This document shows positions 20,804 through 31,094 of a stretch of DNA of 64,000 nucleotides, in pieces. Positions within the stretch are counted from its first letter, which is position 1. Each line of letters begins with the position of its first letter. Source of the DNA: Artocarpus heterophyllus (taxonomy: Eukaryota > Streptophyta > Magnoliopsida > Rosales > Moraceae); contig CM046341.1 of assembly GCA_025403435.1 (NCBI GenBank), positions 23,720,908-23,784,907 on the forward strand, given 5' to 3'. The notes under the pieces were generated by a model that was not told the DNA's origin, searched no databases, and worked only from the letters and a program-made list of their open reading frames with translations. A program made the position numbers and the translations under genes.

Positions 20804-23066
20804 ATGACTAAAGATCTCGATAGTGGCTGAGAAGCCAACAGGGTCATAGTTTTAAGAGCTGACTTCATTAACCAATCCAGCACATCGGGGAGTACGTCAA
20901 TTCCAGATTTGGAAGGCACTGTCATTGAAGAAATTCAGCTTAGGTCTCATCGCGAGAGATTCAGAAAAGCTGCTACTCTAGAGGTTGACCTTGACGAAAT
21001 CATGAGAGACATTGATGAATACCCTGAAGACCTCGAAGTGGCTGATGAGGACGCGGACTAGACTGACTCGATGGACAAGCTCTTGGGAAGAATGCCTCTC
21101 AGTCTCAAGAATGTGATAAAAACTCCATAAGCCTACCCTAAGGTGGAGAGCCTTTATCCCCTTACCTCAGGGGACGAGTTGTTTGGAGATCCCACGGTAG
21201 CCGCATTTTGGTCTAAGGTGCACCATGGTGTTGTTTATAAGAAATTCCATGAGTTTTTTGGCTCGTCTGGCCTTGGCTACATTATGCCGGGGCCTGAGGA
21301 TATAGCATCAAATCCTCTTGAGGGCACCATCGCTGTCTACACCAACACTCTATCCTACAGCATTTTTCTTTCCTATCACCCTTTCCACAAAAAAGATTTT
21401 TTTATGAATTTGGTGTTGCTCCACCTTAACTAAATCCCAATGGTTAGAGAATTTTATCCAGGTCTTACATTCTTTGGAAAGTCCACCTGAAGGCCAAGCT
21501 GACCGTGCGGGAATTCCTTAGATGTTCATGATAGAGGCAGTATCTAATCAGCATGGTTTCTTTTACCTTATGGCCTATTCAAAGATTGGTAAATTAATCA
21601 CTAGGAAGCCAAGTTTGACTCGAAGGGTGGAATGAGTTGTTATTCTTCTTGAAAGGGTCTTTTGACCATGACTAGACTGAGATGGAGGATCCCATTCTAG
21701 TTAGGTGACATTTTGCTTGGAAATGTTATTGTCTGATCTATTCCCCGCACTTTTCTAATACAAGGCCAAAGATAACCTTTGCCTTTTCTTTTTGCAGATA
21801 CTTCACCTCCTCGCCCAGTTTAGATGAGGATGAGCTTGCTTGCATAGACGTAACTTTCAACGTACCCGAGTAGCTTCGTTTGTACGAATCCTTGTCCAAC
21901 AGCTTCAATCTCTTGGCCATTGGATTTTCCAAGCTAGCTGTCTTTTTGAACATGGTTACTAAGGTAGGCCCTAGTGAGATGTTGTTACTCACAAGCCCAA
22001 GCCTGTTGTTAACCTTAGCAGTAGAGAGGAAGAAGAGCAAGAAGGTCTTAATTAAATCTATACAGTGTTAACTTTCTAAAAAATTTTTCACAAAAAGTTT
22101 TCAGTAATAGACCTGGTATTTTTTTCTTGGTTGCTGATATGGTGTCAAAGTTTTCAGGGATGAAAAGGTCGGGTGCCACTTCTTAGGGCACCGAGGAAAC
22201 CAAGAAGGGCAAGTACGACACTTCTAAGGTCAGCTGGTCTCAAGCGGGCCAGTCTAAGGGCGGCTCATCTTCTAGTAATAACCCTCCCGACAAACGTCCA
22301 CCTTCTCAGGCTGTGACTATCCGTCCAGTTACAGTCTTGGGCACTAGTAAATCCAAAGGCAAACAAACCCAGGCAGTCTCCATGGTCCTTGCTGACGACC
22401 TCTCGGCCGTGGTATCTCACTATTCACCCTAGATGGGCTCTATCATGGAGACCATATACGAGAACTACAGCAAGCGGGAGTGGGTCGACCTATAGGGGGA
22501 GACAAGTTTAGAGCAGCATAAGTTTTTACTTGGGTGCAACATGAGGGTATGTGACCACCTACTCGGTGTTAATTCTTTTTCTCATTTTCTCTGGCATTAT
22601 CACAATACTTTTGTTTGTAGACTCTTATATCTTCTCTTGCCAGCTACAATCTCTACACCATTGCTATTTATCAGAAGGAAAAGACAGACACTAGATCCCT
22701 AGAAGCCGAGAAAAAGATGGACATAGCCAAGAAGAAGTTAGAGACTTGTTGAAGGAGAAAAAGAATGCCGAGGAGCTCCTTGCCTAAGTTGAGTTGAGGA
22801 TTAAGACCCTTAACGGGATTTTGGCACACGAGGAGGCTGAGTTCCATAAGGAAGTTGCCGCTGCTCGTACTGAACCCATGGAGGAATTCAAGTCATCAAT
22901 TGAGTTCACTCAGATTAAGGACGACTCTTATGATGAGGGAATCAAGTCAGTAATTGCTACTTGTAAGGAGAAGTTCCTTGATCTTGATTTGAGTTTTCTC
23001 ATGGCACCAGTTGAGGAAGTCACGAGGGATGCCATCGAGACTGATGCTACTGCTCCAGTATCTTAG
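20804..23066 (+). pseudogene. Element B antisense ORF: putative gypsy-type transposon-domain protein with coiled-coil tail (decayed)
   Basis: Starts MTKDLDSG and runs through several in-frame stops (20828, 21059, 21128, 21431) and frameshifts. Readable parts in order: an acidic N-terminus (DLDEIMRDIDEYPEDLEVAD); VESLYPLTSGDELFGDPTVA; GLGYIMPGPEDIA and VYTNTLSYSIFLSYHPF, then after a frameshift RILSRSYILWKVHLKAKLTV, which resembles the plant putative gypsy-type transposon domain (PF04195-like, from memory); DEDELACIDVTFNVPE; a Lys/Ser-rich linker; and a C-terminal coiled coil (KEKTDTRSLEAEKKMDIAKK, LRIKTLNGILAHEEAEFHKE). A GT..AG intron is likely at about 22545-22620 (gag/gtatgtg ... tttgtag/actc). 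Function is unknown. It lies tail-to-tail with pol. Several stops fit C-to-T change (CAA to TAA, TGG to TAG), as expected for methylated repeats. Confidence 0.7.
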
Positions 23067-23809
23067 TCTTGCCTGATCTTTTTTTTAATTTAAGTTTTTA
23101 TAATGGCCATAAGGCCGAGACTATGGGGCCTTTATGCCCGGATTATATATATATGTTTTGTTTTTTTGTAATATGAGGACCTTTTTTGCAAATCACAAAC
23201 TTGTCAGTAAAATTTTATAAGTGTAAATGCCCAATGACTACTAACCGAGCTTTTACGTAGCCTACTTATTTAATTGGCTAGGTTTTAGGAAAAGTTTACA
23301 AGTGTAAACAACTAAGCTAACTAGGTTAAACTATTAACCTTTTTTTTTTTTTTTTTGCTCTTTTGCTTTTAACTTACGATTATTTTGCACAAGTGTAAAT
23401 AACTAGGCTGATCACCAAGCTTCTAATTTGGCTAAGTTGATTGCGTCTTTGGTTCTAATTTAACACGAGTGTGAAATAGCCAAGCTTGTTATCTTCTTTG
23501 GTCTTTATGCATGAATATATAAAACTAAGATCACTATGCCTCTTTAAGTTAAATATATTGCTTTTTCAGCAAAGCGCAAGTAACTAAGACAGGCTTTTTA
23601 ACTTTGGCTTAGGGTGGTATACTTTGTGCATCAAGTTACCCCCTATCCTTGGTTGAGTATTATGCTTTGGCATTGGACATAAAGCTCTTAAAGTAAAGTA
23701 AAAATAATTTATTGAATAACCTCAAAAACTTGATTAATTTCTTAATAGGGAAAAATACATAAGCATTTTGCCTTCTAATGTCCTATAAAGGAAAAACATA
23801 AATGATAGG
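23067..23809. other. Spacer between antisense ORF and pol of element B
   Basis: No coding signature. A loosely repeated phrase (acaagtgtaaataactaggct and variants, containing taactaagc or aactaggc) recurs about every 60-90 bases from 23210 to 23590, with a T-run at about 23341-23356. Confidence 0.5.
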
Positions 23810-24930
23810 ATGGCATAATGATGATATGGCTTGAGATGAGCTACATTCCATGGGTGATCTATTACCCGACCTGCAAGATATTCGAGGTAATATATGTTTG
23901 GTCTAACAATTCCTCGAACACGATATGGTCTTTCCCATGTTGTTTCTAAAGGTCCAGCATTCTTCTCTTTGCTATTCTAGGCTACTCGTCTAAGGACTAG
24001 GTCACCTACAGAGAAGCTTCTTTCTTTGACCTTTTTGTTGTAGTATTGAGATGCTCATTGTTAATATGCTGCCTACCTAATTAGTGCTTCTAAACACTTT
24101 TCCTCTAGTAGGTCTAATTCCCTATTCATCAGTTCTCGGTTCATGACTTCATTATAATCGACAACTTGGCTACTTGGAGTTGTAATCTCAACTGGTAATA
24201 CGACTTCTACTCTATAAGTCATTGAGAATGGGGTTTCTCTAGTGGACGTCCTAAAGGTGGTCCGATATGCCCATAATACTTTAGGCAGCTCTTTGGCTCA
24301 TACGCCTTTTAGTTGATCAAGCTTCTTCTTTAGTGTATACTTCAAGACCTTGTTGACTACTTCAACCTGGCCATTGTTCTGTGAGTAAATTGAAGCTGAG
24401 ACACTTTTTTTGATCTCTAGACTGTCACAAAACTTCCTTGTTTTAGCATTATCGAATTGCTTAGCCTTGTCCGAGATCAAATAATTAGGGACGCTAAATA
24501 TACACATGATGTTATTCTAGATGAAGCTTGTACATTTAGCCTCAATGATCATAGTCAAGGGTTTTGCTTCTACCTATTTCGTGTAGTAATCAACAGCTAC
24601 AATGGCATATGCATATCCTCGGGGTGCAATGTGCAGTTGTCTGATAATATCAATGCCCCCATTTAGCAAAGGGCCAAGGCTAATAACCGAGGTAAGAGGG
24701 TCAATAGGTGACCTAGGAATAGTAGCATATCATTGACATTTTTTGTACTTTTGCACATACTCCATTGCCTTTTTCTTCAATGTTGGCCAATAGTATCCTT
24801 GTTGCAAGTCCTTATACGCTAGTGACTGCCCTTTGGCATGATTTTCATAGACTCTTTTATGGATTTCTTTTAAAAAGTTACGGGCCTCCTTTTTATCCAA
24901 GCATCTAAACAATGGTGTAAATTTCATCGA
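23810..24930 (-). pseudogene. Element B integrase
   Basis: From high to low coordinate: zinc-binding domain (KEIHKRVYENHAKG, LQQGYYWPTLKKKAMEYVQK, then KYKKCQ, 24730-24927); core with IVAVDYYTK near 24600, DKAKQFDN near 24465 and SIYSQNNGQVEVVNK near 24370; and a C-terminal GDLVLRRV and HPWNVAHLKPYHH stretch ending near 23815. Core Asp/Glu positions (VDYYTK, SDKAKQF, GQVE) are still readable. Stops interrupt it (for example after YYTK and after KGV). The zinc-binding part is duplicated upstream. Confidence 0.8.
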
Positions 24931-25160
24931 CAGTAGAGAACATCATCAAATATTAAGCACCGAACATCATCAAACAGTAGTATCCTTGTTGCAAGTCCTT
25001 ATACGCTAGTGACTGCCCTTTGGCATGATTTTCATAGACTCTTTTATGGATTTCTTTTAAAAAGTTACGGGCCTCCTTTTTATCCAAGCATCTAAACAAT
25101 GGTGTTAAATTTCATCGACGATAGAGAACATCATCAAATATTAGGTACCGAGCAGCCTTG
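24791..25160 (-). repeat. 187-bp tandem duplication across the integrase zinc-binding region of element B
   Basis: tagtatccttgttgcaagtc starts at 24791 and again at 24978, offset 187 bases. The copies stay almost identical through ctaaacaatggtg and the catcatcaaatatta segment. The unit length is not a multiple of three, so one copy must be out of frame. Few differences suggest it is younger than the element's first inactivation. Confidence 0.9.
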
Positions 25161-25479
25161 TACTTCAAACTTCCTGCTTCATCTTAGTCATCAAGTAACA
25201 CTCCATTTTTCAAGAAATTATAAATTGGAGCTATCCATCTATCAGGTGCAATAATGGGAAGCAAATAGTCTAGCTCTTGATTTTGAATTGTTAGCTACTC
25301 CAGTAGCTTAAGTGGTATGGCTTTTAGCAGTTGGAAGTCTTTAGCTATAGCAAGCCTTGCCAGTGCGCCAACGTTGCTATTTTCTACCCGGGGTATTCTG
25401 AGGAACTCATGGCATTCAAACTTTTTTAGTTTGTCCTTTACCTTATTCATGTATGTGGCCATTCGTTCTCCCTTAGCCT

Positions 25480-25770
25480 CATAATAATCATTAATTTGGC
25501 TTACATGACCTGTGAATCGCTATAGACAGTGAATGAGCTTACCTTTATATGTTTAGCAAGTCGTAATCCTGCAAGGATGGCCTTGTACTCAGCTTCATTG
25601 TTAGACGCCCTAAAAATGAACCTGATTGCTGAGGTGATCCTGTATTCTTCAAGGCTTATCAATATGAGTCCTGCTCTAGCACCGTGTTCATTGGATGACC
25701 TATCTACATATAGCTTCCACTTGGGAAGTTTTGGTTCCACTTCCATCTTTTCAATGTTTGGTTAGGCAGT
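25480..25770 (-). pseudogene. Element B second (archaeal-type) RNase H
   Basis: Open from 25746 to 25501: WKLYVDRSSNEHGARAGLIL, SNNEAEYKAILAGLRLAKHI and VYSDSQVM. The three acidic catalytic positions (YVD, NEAE, YSDS) are kept; the usual Gly after the first Asp is Arg. This extra RNase H separates the Tat/Ogre branch from other plant Ty3/gypsy elements. Confidence 0.85.
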
Positions 25771-25789
25771 GACTTTTGCTATAAAGTCT

Positions 25790-26480
25790 GCTAACGCTTA
25801 GGCCTTTATTGCTTTCCTTGAGACATAATTGATGCCAAAGCCACTCAGCTCCATTGCTCGCTCTAATAACCACCTTGAGATATTTGGCTTTTGGTGTGCT
25901 TGTATTAGGGGGTAGTTGGTGAGGACATCAATTGTGTCTTCCTGGAAGTAATGTGGAAGCTTTCTAACTATTACTATTAGAGTGAGTGAAAGCTTTTCCA
26001 TGTTAGTGTACCTAGCTTTGGTGTTTAGGAGATGCTTGTTGGCATAATAAACAGGCATAAGGACCAAGTTCTCCTTTGATGATCACTAAACTTACTGCAT
26101 GCTCTGAAGCAGCTAGATAAACATATAGTTTCTCATCAAGTAATGTCTGTGAAAGGATAGTGCTCGACTAAGATGGATTTTAAGCTCCTAAAACACCTCC
26201 TTACACTCAAGAGGCTTAGCCCCTCTAAGAGCGTTGAAGAAAGGAATGTACTTATCTGTTGCCTGAGAAATAAAATGATTTAATGCTGCCACACCTTCAA
26301 TAAGCTTCTGCACATCTTTTGGATTTTTCAGTGATTCCATTTCAATGAGAGCTCTAATCTTTTCAGGGCTTGCTTCTATACCGCGTTGATTCACCATAAA
26401 ATTGAGAAATTTCTTGAAGATGCTTTGAAAGCATACTTCTGAGGGTTGAGCTTCATGTTATACTTTTAAAAGAATCTCAA
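25790..26480 (-). pseudogene. Element B RT C-terminal region and RT-linked RNase H
   Basis: 26397-26188 gives the RT connection (FMVNQRGIEASPEKIRALIE, ISQATDKYIPFFNALRGA). 26067-25798 gives the RNase H part (YYANKHLLNTKARYTNMEKL, PHYFQEDTIDVLTNYPL, SGFGINYVSRKAIKA). Stops separate the blocks. Confidence 0.8.
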
Positions 26481-27080
26481 ATGCTTCTCTAAGGTCGGCA
26501 GTATGTCTATAAGTCTTTTGACTTTTCACAAGCATATTGTCCATGTAAACTTCCATGTTTCTTCTGATCTGGTTTTCAAACATCGTATTCTCCAGTCTCT
26601 AATATGTGGCTCCTGCATTCTTGAGATCGAAAGGCATCTTCATGTAACAGTACAAACCTCTGTCAGTAATGAACACTATATGCTCTTCTTCGAGGCCATA
26701 CACGGAGATCTAATTGTATCCAAAATATGCTTCCATAAATCTCATCAGCTCATGACCTACCATTGCATCTACTAACTGATCTATCCTTAGTAAAGGAAAG
26801 CTATTTTTAGAGCATGCTTTATTTAGGTCAGTACAATCTACACAGGTACGCCACTTGCCATTTGGCTTTTTAATAAGAACTGGATTTGCTACCCAGTTGG
26901 GTAATGGGCTTCTCTAATGGTTTTATTCTTGGTCAACTTATCTACTTCCTCATGCAAGGCTTGATACCTTGCTTCGTTCAATGACGTTCTTTTCTGCCTC
27001 TTTGGTTGGCATATGGGATCTATGTTGAGTCGGTGGTAGATAATTTGTGGGGAGATGTCTTTCATATCATTATATGTCTA
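26480..27080 (-). pseudogene. Element B reverse transcriptase core (active site damaged)
   Basis: Minus-strand text includes KKP.. and KNA-type fingers (MPFDLKNAGATY near 26620) and VYMDNMLVKS near 26540. The catalytic YxDD reads Y-M-D-N: the second Asp codon GAC has become AAC. Several stops are present, so the enzyme is dead. The region upstream (KTIREAHYPTG) continues to about 26990. Confidence 0.75.
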
Positions 27081-27401
27081 AGCAAAGACATCAAGATTAC
27101 CATTTAGGAATGACATCAAATATGCACGGTGTCTAGCACTGGGCTCGGTCCCTATCTTCAAAATCTTGCTCGAGTCATCATCATTGACTATTACTTCCTC
27201 TTGGTCTTCCACTGGTTTTGCAACTATGATTTCATCATCCATTCTTGGATCAAGGTCTCTCATTTGGTGGAGGTGTATGGTTGACCAGCATCATTCTATG
27301 CTTGGGGAATTCATAGTCTCTAATTGAATCTAAATATGTGGCTTGTGCCTCGTATTGGTCACCCCACATCTCTCCTACCCCGTGCTAGTCACCCTGTAAA
27401 C

Positions 27402-27952
27402 TAGGACTGTACAAAAAAACTGAAAAACTGAAATCGACCGAACCGAATCGAAGAACCGCTCGAGAAAAGACCGAAAAAATCAGTTTCATGAAAACCGAAC
27501 AGGTTCGATTCGGTTAATCGAACCAAATTTTTGTGAGTGGTTCGGTTTCGGTTTTGACTTCTTATAAATCGAACCAAAACTGAATGCCTATTCTACTTCA
27601 AAGCTAAATAATATTTTTTTTAGCATATTTCGGTTCGGTTATAGTATTTTTTTAGCACCATTTCAAAAAGAACCTAAATAATACACAATACATTGTACTA
27701 TTTTAGCAATTCTTTAACAAAAAAATAAAATAAAATACAATAAACTGATAGTACGCTTCTTGTCTACCATTAGCTAACCTTTTCACAAAACCGACCGAAC
27801 CGAACAAAACCAACAATGAACGGTCGGTTAACCGACCGAATACTCTTGGTATGCGGTGCGGTTTCGGTTTTGCAATTTTAAAAACCAAAAGTTGCGGTTC
27901 GGTAACCGAACCGACCAAAAACCGATGAAACGCGGACCGAAGAACACCCCTA
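27402..27952. mobile_element. hAT-type non-autonomous element, 551 bp, with 8-bp target duplication
   Basis: Flanked by perfect CTGTAAAC copies (27394-27401 and 27953-27960). Ends are TAGGACTGTACA and, inverted, TAGGGGTGTTCT. An 8-bp target duplication and TAGGG-type ends point to the hAT superfamily. The interior is packed with aaccgaa and its complement ttcggtt and encodes no transposase. It lies inside the protease region of element B and is therefore younger than that insertion. Confidence 0.9.
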
Positions 27953-28802
27953 CTGTAAACTTCGTGGTTGCCGATCATGGCTGACACTAGTAATGCATCA
28001 TTATGAGGGAAGTGAACTTCTCAGGCATCTTCCTTAGAGAAGTTCATTTTCATACTAGTTCTCCTCGGTATTTTGGATGGTCTCTCGTCTACCTTTTTTT
28101 AATTATGGAAGGGCCTGCCTTTGACCTCCCGAGCATAGTTATTTTAAGATTGCCTAGAATTTCCACCAAAATATGGTCCTCCATGAATAGTGCGAATTAC
28201 TCCTGCATGGGGTTGATTGTTTCCTCCTTGGGGAGCTAGATTGTTTGGGTCTGCCCATACGCTGCCTAAATGATTTTCTCGGACATACTCTATCAAATAA
28301 CCTTTCCTAATAAGATCTTCCATCTCATCCTTTAAGTCAATGTATTCTGTAGTGTTATGACCGACCTATCCATGAAACCTACAATGCTTATTCCGATTTC
28401 TCTCAGTAGGGTTTTTCCTTATTGGGATTGGACTTCTCAGTATGTTATGGTTCTGCACCTGGTCATAAATTTCCTCAATATTTGTATTGAGCTCATTATA
28501 CGTGTCATACGTCTGATAAGGGCGCCTCTGCCTTTAATTTCCATGAGCTGGGGCTTGTGTTGGCTATGCTGTAGGCGGGGCTAGAGTTAAGGTTGGTGTA
28601 AGCACTAGTGGAGGATAATTTTGATTATTATTTCCACAGTTTCAGTTCTTCCTCTTTGCACTCTTCTTCCCCTCATTTTGATTTTGTGCTTGCTGCACTG
28701 GTTGCTGACCTGTTGGTGTTGCTTGTATTGGAGGATAACATGGAACCTCTGCATCTATTGAGAGTTTTTTTTTTCTCTAGAAAACGGCTAGAAAACTCTT
28801 TG

Positions 28803-28822
28803 GCCCTCATTCTAGTGCCAAT
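28803..28822 (-). other. Primer-binding site of element B
   Basis: Directly inside the 5' LTR the minus strand reads ATTGGCACTAGAATGAGG, the position and style of the primer-binding site in Tat elements (ATTGGCGCTAGAAG type). The exact tRNA is not assigned. Confidence 0.55.
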
Positions 28823-29345
28823 TGTTGATGGGTAAATAAAACAGCAAGAAAATAATAGCAAGAACATAAGAATTTAGAATGGTTCACCTTAATTAAAGGC
28901 TACGTTCACTATGGGTTCTCTTAAATGGTAGGTTTTCACTATGAGAAAAATATGAATGTAAAGAAATTGGACGTAGGCAATTCTCTAGAATTGGTCTCTA
29001 TTTATAGTACTTTGGGGATGGTTGATGGATTACCCCTTGAGCTTAATTTGAATTCAAATACGTGATAATCTCTTCTTTTATTAGATAAACATCACTACTG
29101 TGATCCTTATAGGATTTATTCCTTATAAGTATCTTAGATTCGGTATATCATAATTAGTTTGAGTGCTTATCCTTATCTTGAAGATCTTCTTATTTAAATT
29201 CAAATGTGAATAGAACTTTTTACCCTTCTCGAGTATCATTTGGAAAGAAGCTTCTGGAACACACTGAGGCAATATAGTCAGAGATCATTCTTGGGCCTTT
29301 CTAGGCCTGATACCCGACCAAGTCCAACTCAATGACTCGACAACA
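28823..29345 (-). repeat. Element B 5' LTR (523 bp)
   Basis: On the plus strand it runs from TGTTGATGGG (28823) to GACTCGACAACA (29345), so both ends are TG..CA. The inner edge touches the primer-binding site. The last 225 bases match the truncated 3' LTR. The minus-strand TATAAATAGAG (about 28998-29008) is a plausible promoter of the element. Confidence 0.85.
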
Positions 29346-29507
29346 ATTACCTTGGAACGCCTGCAAAATACAAAATCACACATAAAAGGCAAATTACTCA
29401 AGAATAAAGCAAAGGAACATAGGAAAATTGATTAGAAAATTATATCAAATTAAACATTTATCCTTTTGTCAGCAAGCCTATCCATTTCTTATTGGGGTCG
29501 TCCTGAT

Positions 29508-30332
29508 TAGGGGTGAACGGCGGGCGGTTTAATGGTTTTTAGGCGGGTGTGGTGCGGTTTTTTTGGATTGAGGGTTGGCGATTAACCAACCCGCAAACCT
29601 CCCACCACATGGCGGGCGGTTTTGGTTTGGTTTTGGGTGGTTACGGGCGGGTGCGGGCGGGTTGAGGTGGTTTAGACCTATGCTATTGTCCAATATAATT
29701 TTTTGGACTTTTTTTTAGAAAGTGAAGAAAATTTGTAGAAAATATAAGATGATAATACATAAAGCATTCCCAACAAGTTTGATGCTTAAAGACAGTGACC
29801 ATATTCAAAAGTACAAATTAAGAAACATAATCATTCACTGCAACAAGAAACATCAACTACATATAAAGTAATAAACAAAGTCAAGAGTCCATAAAAATTA
29901 AAGCCTATTCCCTGGGTTCAAAAATAATAGAATGCTACAAATAAAATGATGAACAAAGTCAAGTGTTCTTTTTCTTTTAGGGCTTTCTCTACTAACTTAC
30001 TTGATTTGAATTTTGATCACTTCACAAAATAATAGGAGAATTTCTAGTTTCTAATATGTCAAGAGGCAGCCGAGCCCATGCTTGAAGTGTTGGATTGTTC
30101 AATCATCTCTAAAATAAGAACAAAATCAAATAAATGATAAGTTTTTTTTAAAAAATATATAGGCGGGTGGGTGCGGGTTGAACCCGCCCTCAAAAACTTA
30201 AAACCAAACCCGCCCACCGAATATATTGAACCCGCCCACCAGTGGGTTGCTAACGTAAACCCGCTTTTTTTGAGATGGGCGGGCGCAGGCGCGGGCGGTT
30301 GGCGGGTGCGGGGCGGTTTTTGTACAGCCCTA
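29508..30332. mobile_element. hAT-type non-autonomous element, 825 bp, with 8-bp target duplication
   Basis: Flanked by perfect GTCCTGAT copies (29500-29507 and 30333-30340). Ends are TAGGGGTGAACG and, inverted, TAGGGCTGTACA, related to the element at 27402. Both end regions are rich in ggcgggtg/cggtttt repeats that are inverted between the two sides (cgggcgggtgcgggcggg on the left, aacccgcc on the right); the middle is AT-rich. It has no transposase frame. Confidence 0.9.
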
Positions 30333-30340
30333 GTCCTGAT

Positions 30341-31094
30341 GAGGAAAAAGAAGAATGGATACTTGGAAAATGGGCATATGATATAATCTTCGAATTTTTG
30401 TTGACAATAACTTCAAAGGAGATATATTTATTTGGATCATATTTGTAATGACTAGGGAAATTTATTAATAAAATCTAATATTTAAATTGGGTTTAATTAA
30501 TGAATTTACCCTTGAAAATTGTAATTTTTGTAAAAATTGTGATAATGTATAAATAAGCAGTATTAATTGAAAATATCACTGTGAATGTGATGCAATGTTA
30601 GATATTGTTAATGCAGATTTTATGAGTTTAATTACTAAAAAATTTGTAAATAATATCCATAAAATGAATTTTATATCACAATTAATTGTAAAATTGTGAT
30701 ACAAACGAATGAGTAATTAGAATACAAATAAGACATAGAGTCCATAGCAATCCAACCCAGTGTGGAAAGGAAGCCGATGCAGTATAAGTATACTGCTAAG
30801 TAAAAACGTAGATATGAAAAATGTTATGTTTGGCCTTCAAAAGTGAACGAAAGGTAAGTAAAATATTTTACACAATCTAAGGATATGAGGTTGCACTGAT
30901 TTAACCACAGCAGTATAAGAAAAATATTGTGTGGTGAAAAATTACACAGTGTAAATTTAGGGGCACACAAAGTGGACACCCATTGAATTTCTATTGGGCC
31001 TCCATGCCATGAAAGGTGGCCCAATCCCATGGAGACACATAGTAACCTATACATAATAACCCAATGGGTTACTTGATAAGTCACCTAAGAGGAT
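30341..31094. other. AT-rich spacer right of the second hAT-type element
   Basis: No gene or repeat recognised. Two short related words (ttgtgataatgtataaataag, attgtgatacaaacg) are the only regularity. The end (30960-31090) probably belongs to the LTR-like sequence that follows. Confidence 0.4.

Larger units (their letters stand above)
27080..28822 (-). pseudogene. Element B gag and protease remnant, split by a hAT-type element
   Basis: Minus-strand pieces read VGHNTTEYIDLKDEMEDLIR and INTIHGGPYFGG-like text at about 28380-28150, then FPHNDALLVSAMIGNHEVYS up to 27962, as in the gag-protease junction of Tat elements. Just there the reading is broken by the 551-bp insertion at 27402-27952. Beyond it an acidic stretch (27263-27078: PRMDDEIIVAKPVEDQEEVI) leads to RT. 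Multiple stops. Confidence 0.65.
19755..29345 (-). mobile_element. Element B: Tat-type Ty3/gypsy retrotransposon, minus orientation, with antisense ORF
   Basis: Order read along the minus strand: 5' LTR (29345-28823), PBS, gag and protease remnants, RT, RNase H, archaeal-type RNase H, integrase (to about 23.81 kb), spacer, plus-strand antisense ORF (20804-23066), PPT, truncated 3' LTR (19979-19755). Dual RNase H and an antisense ORF between integrase and 3' LTR are marks of the Tat branch. All protein domains carry stops or frameshifts, and the RT YxDD motif is damaged. A hAT-type element has split the gag/protease region. No target duplication can be tested because the 3' LTR is truncated. 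Confidence 0.85.

Noticed and set aside
30171..30386. 71-codon ORF with a Gly/Ala-rich end
   Set aside because: It lies within the hAT-type element, and the composition comes from its GC-rich repeats.
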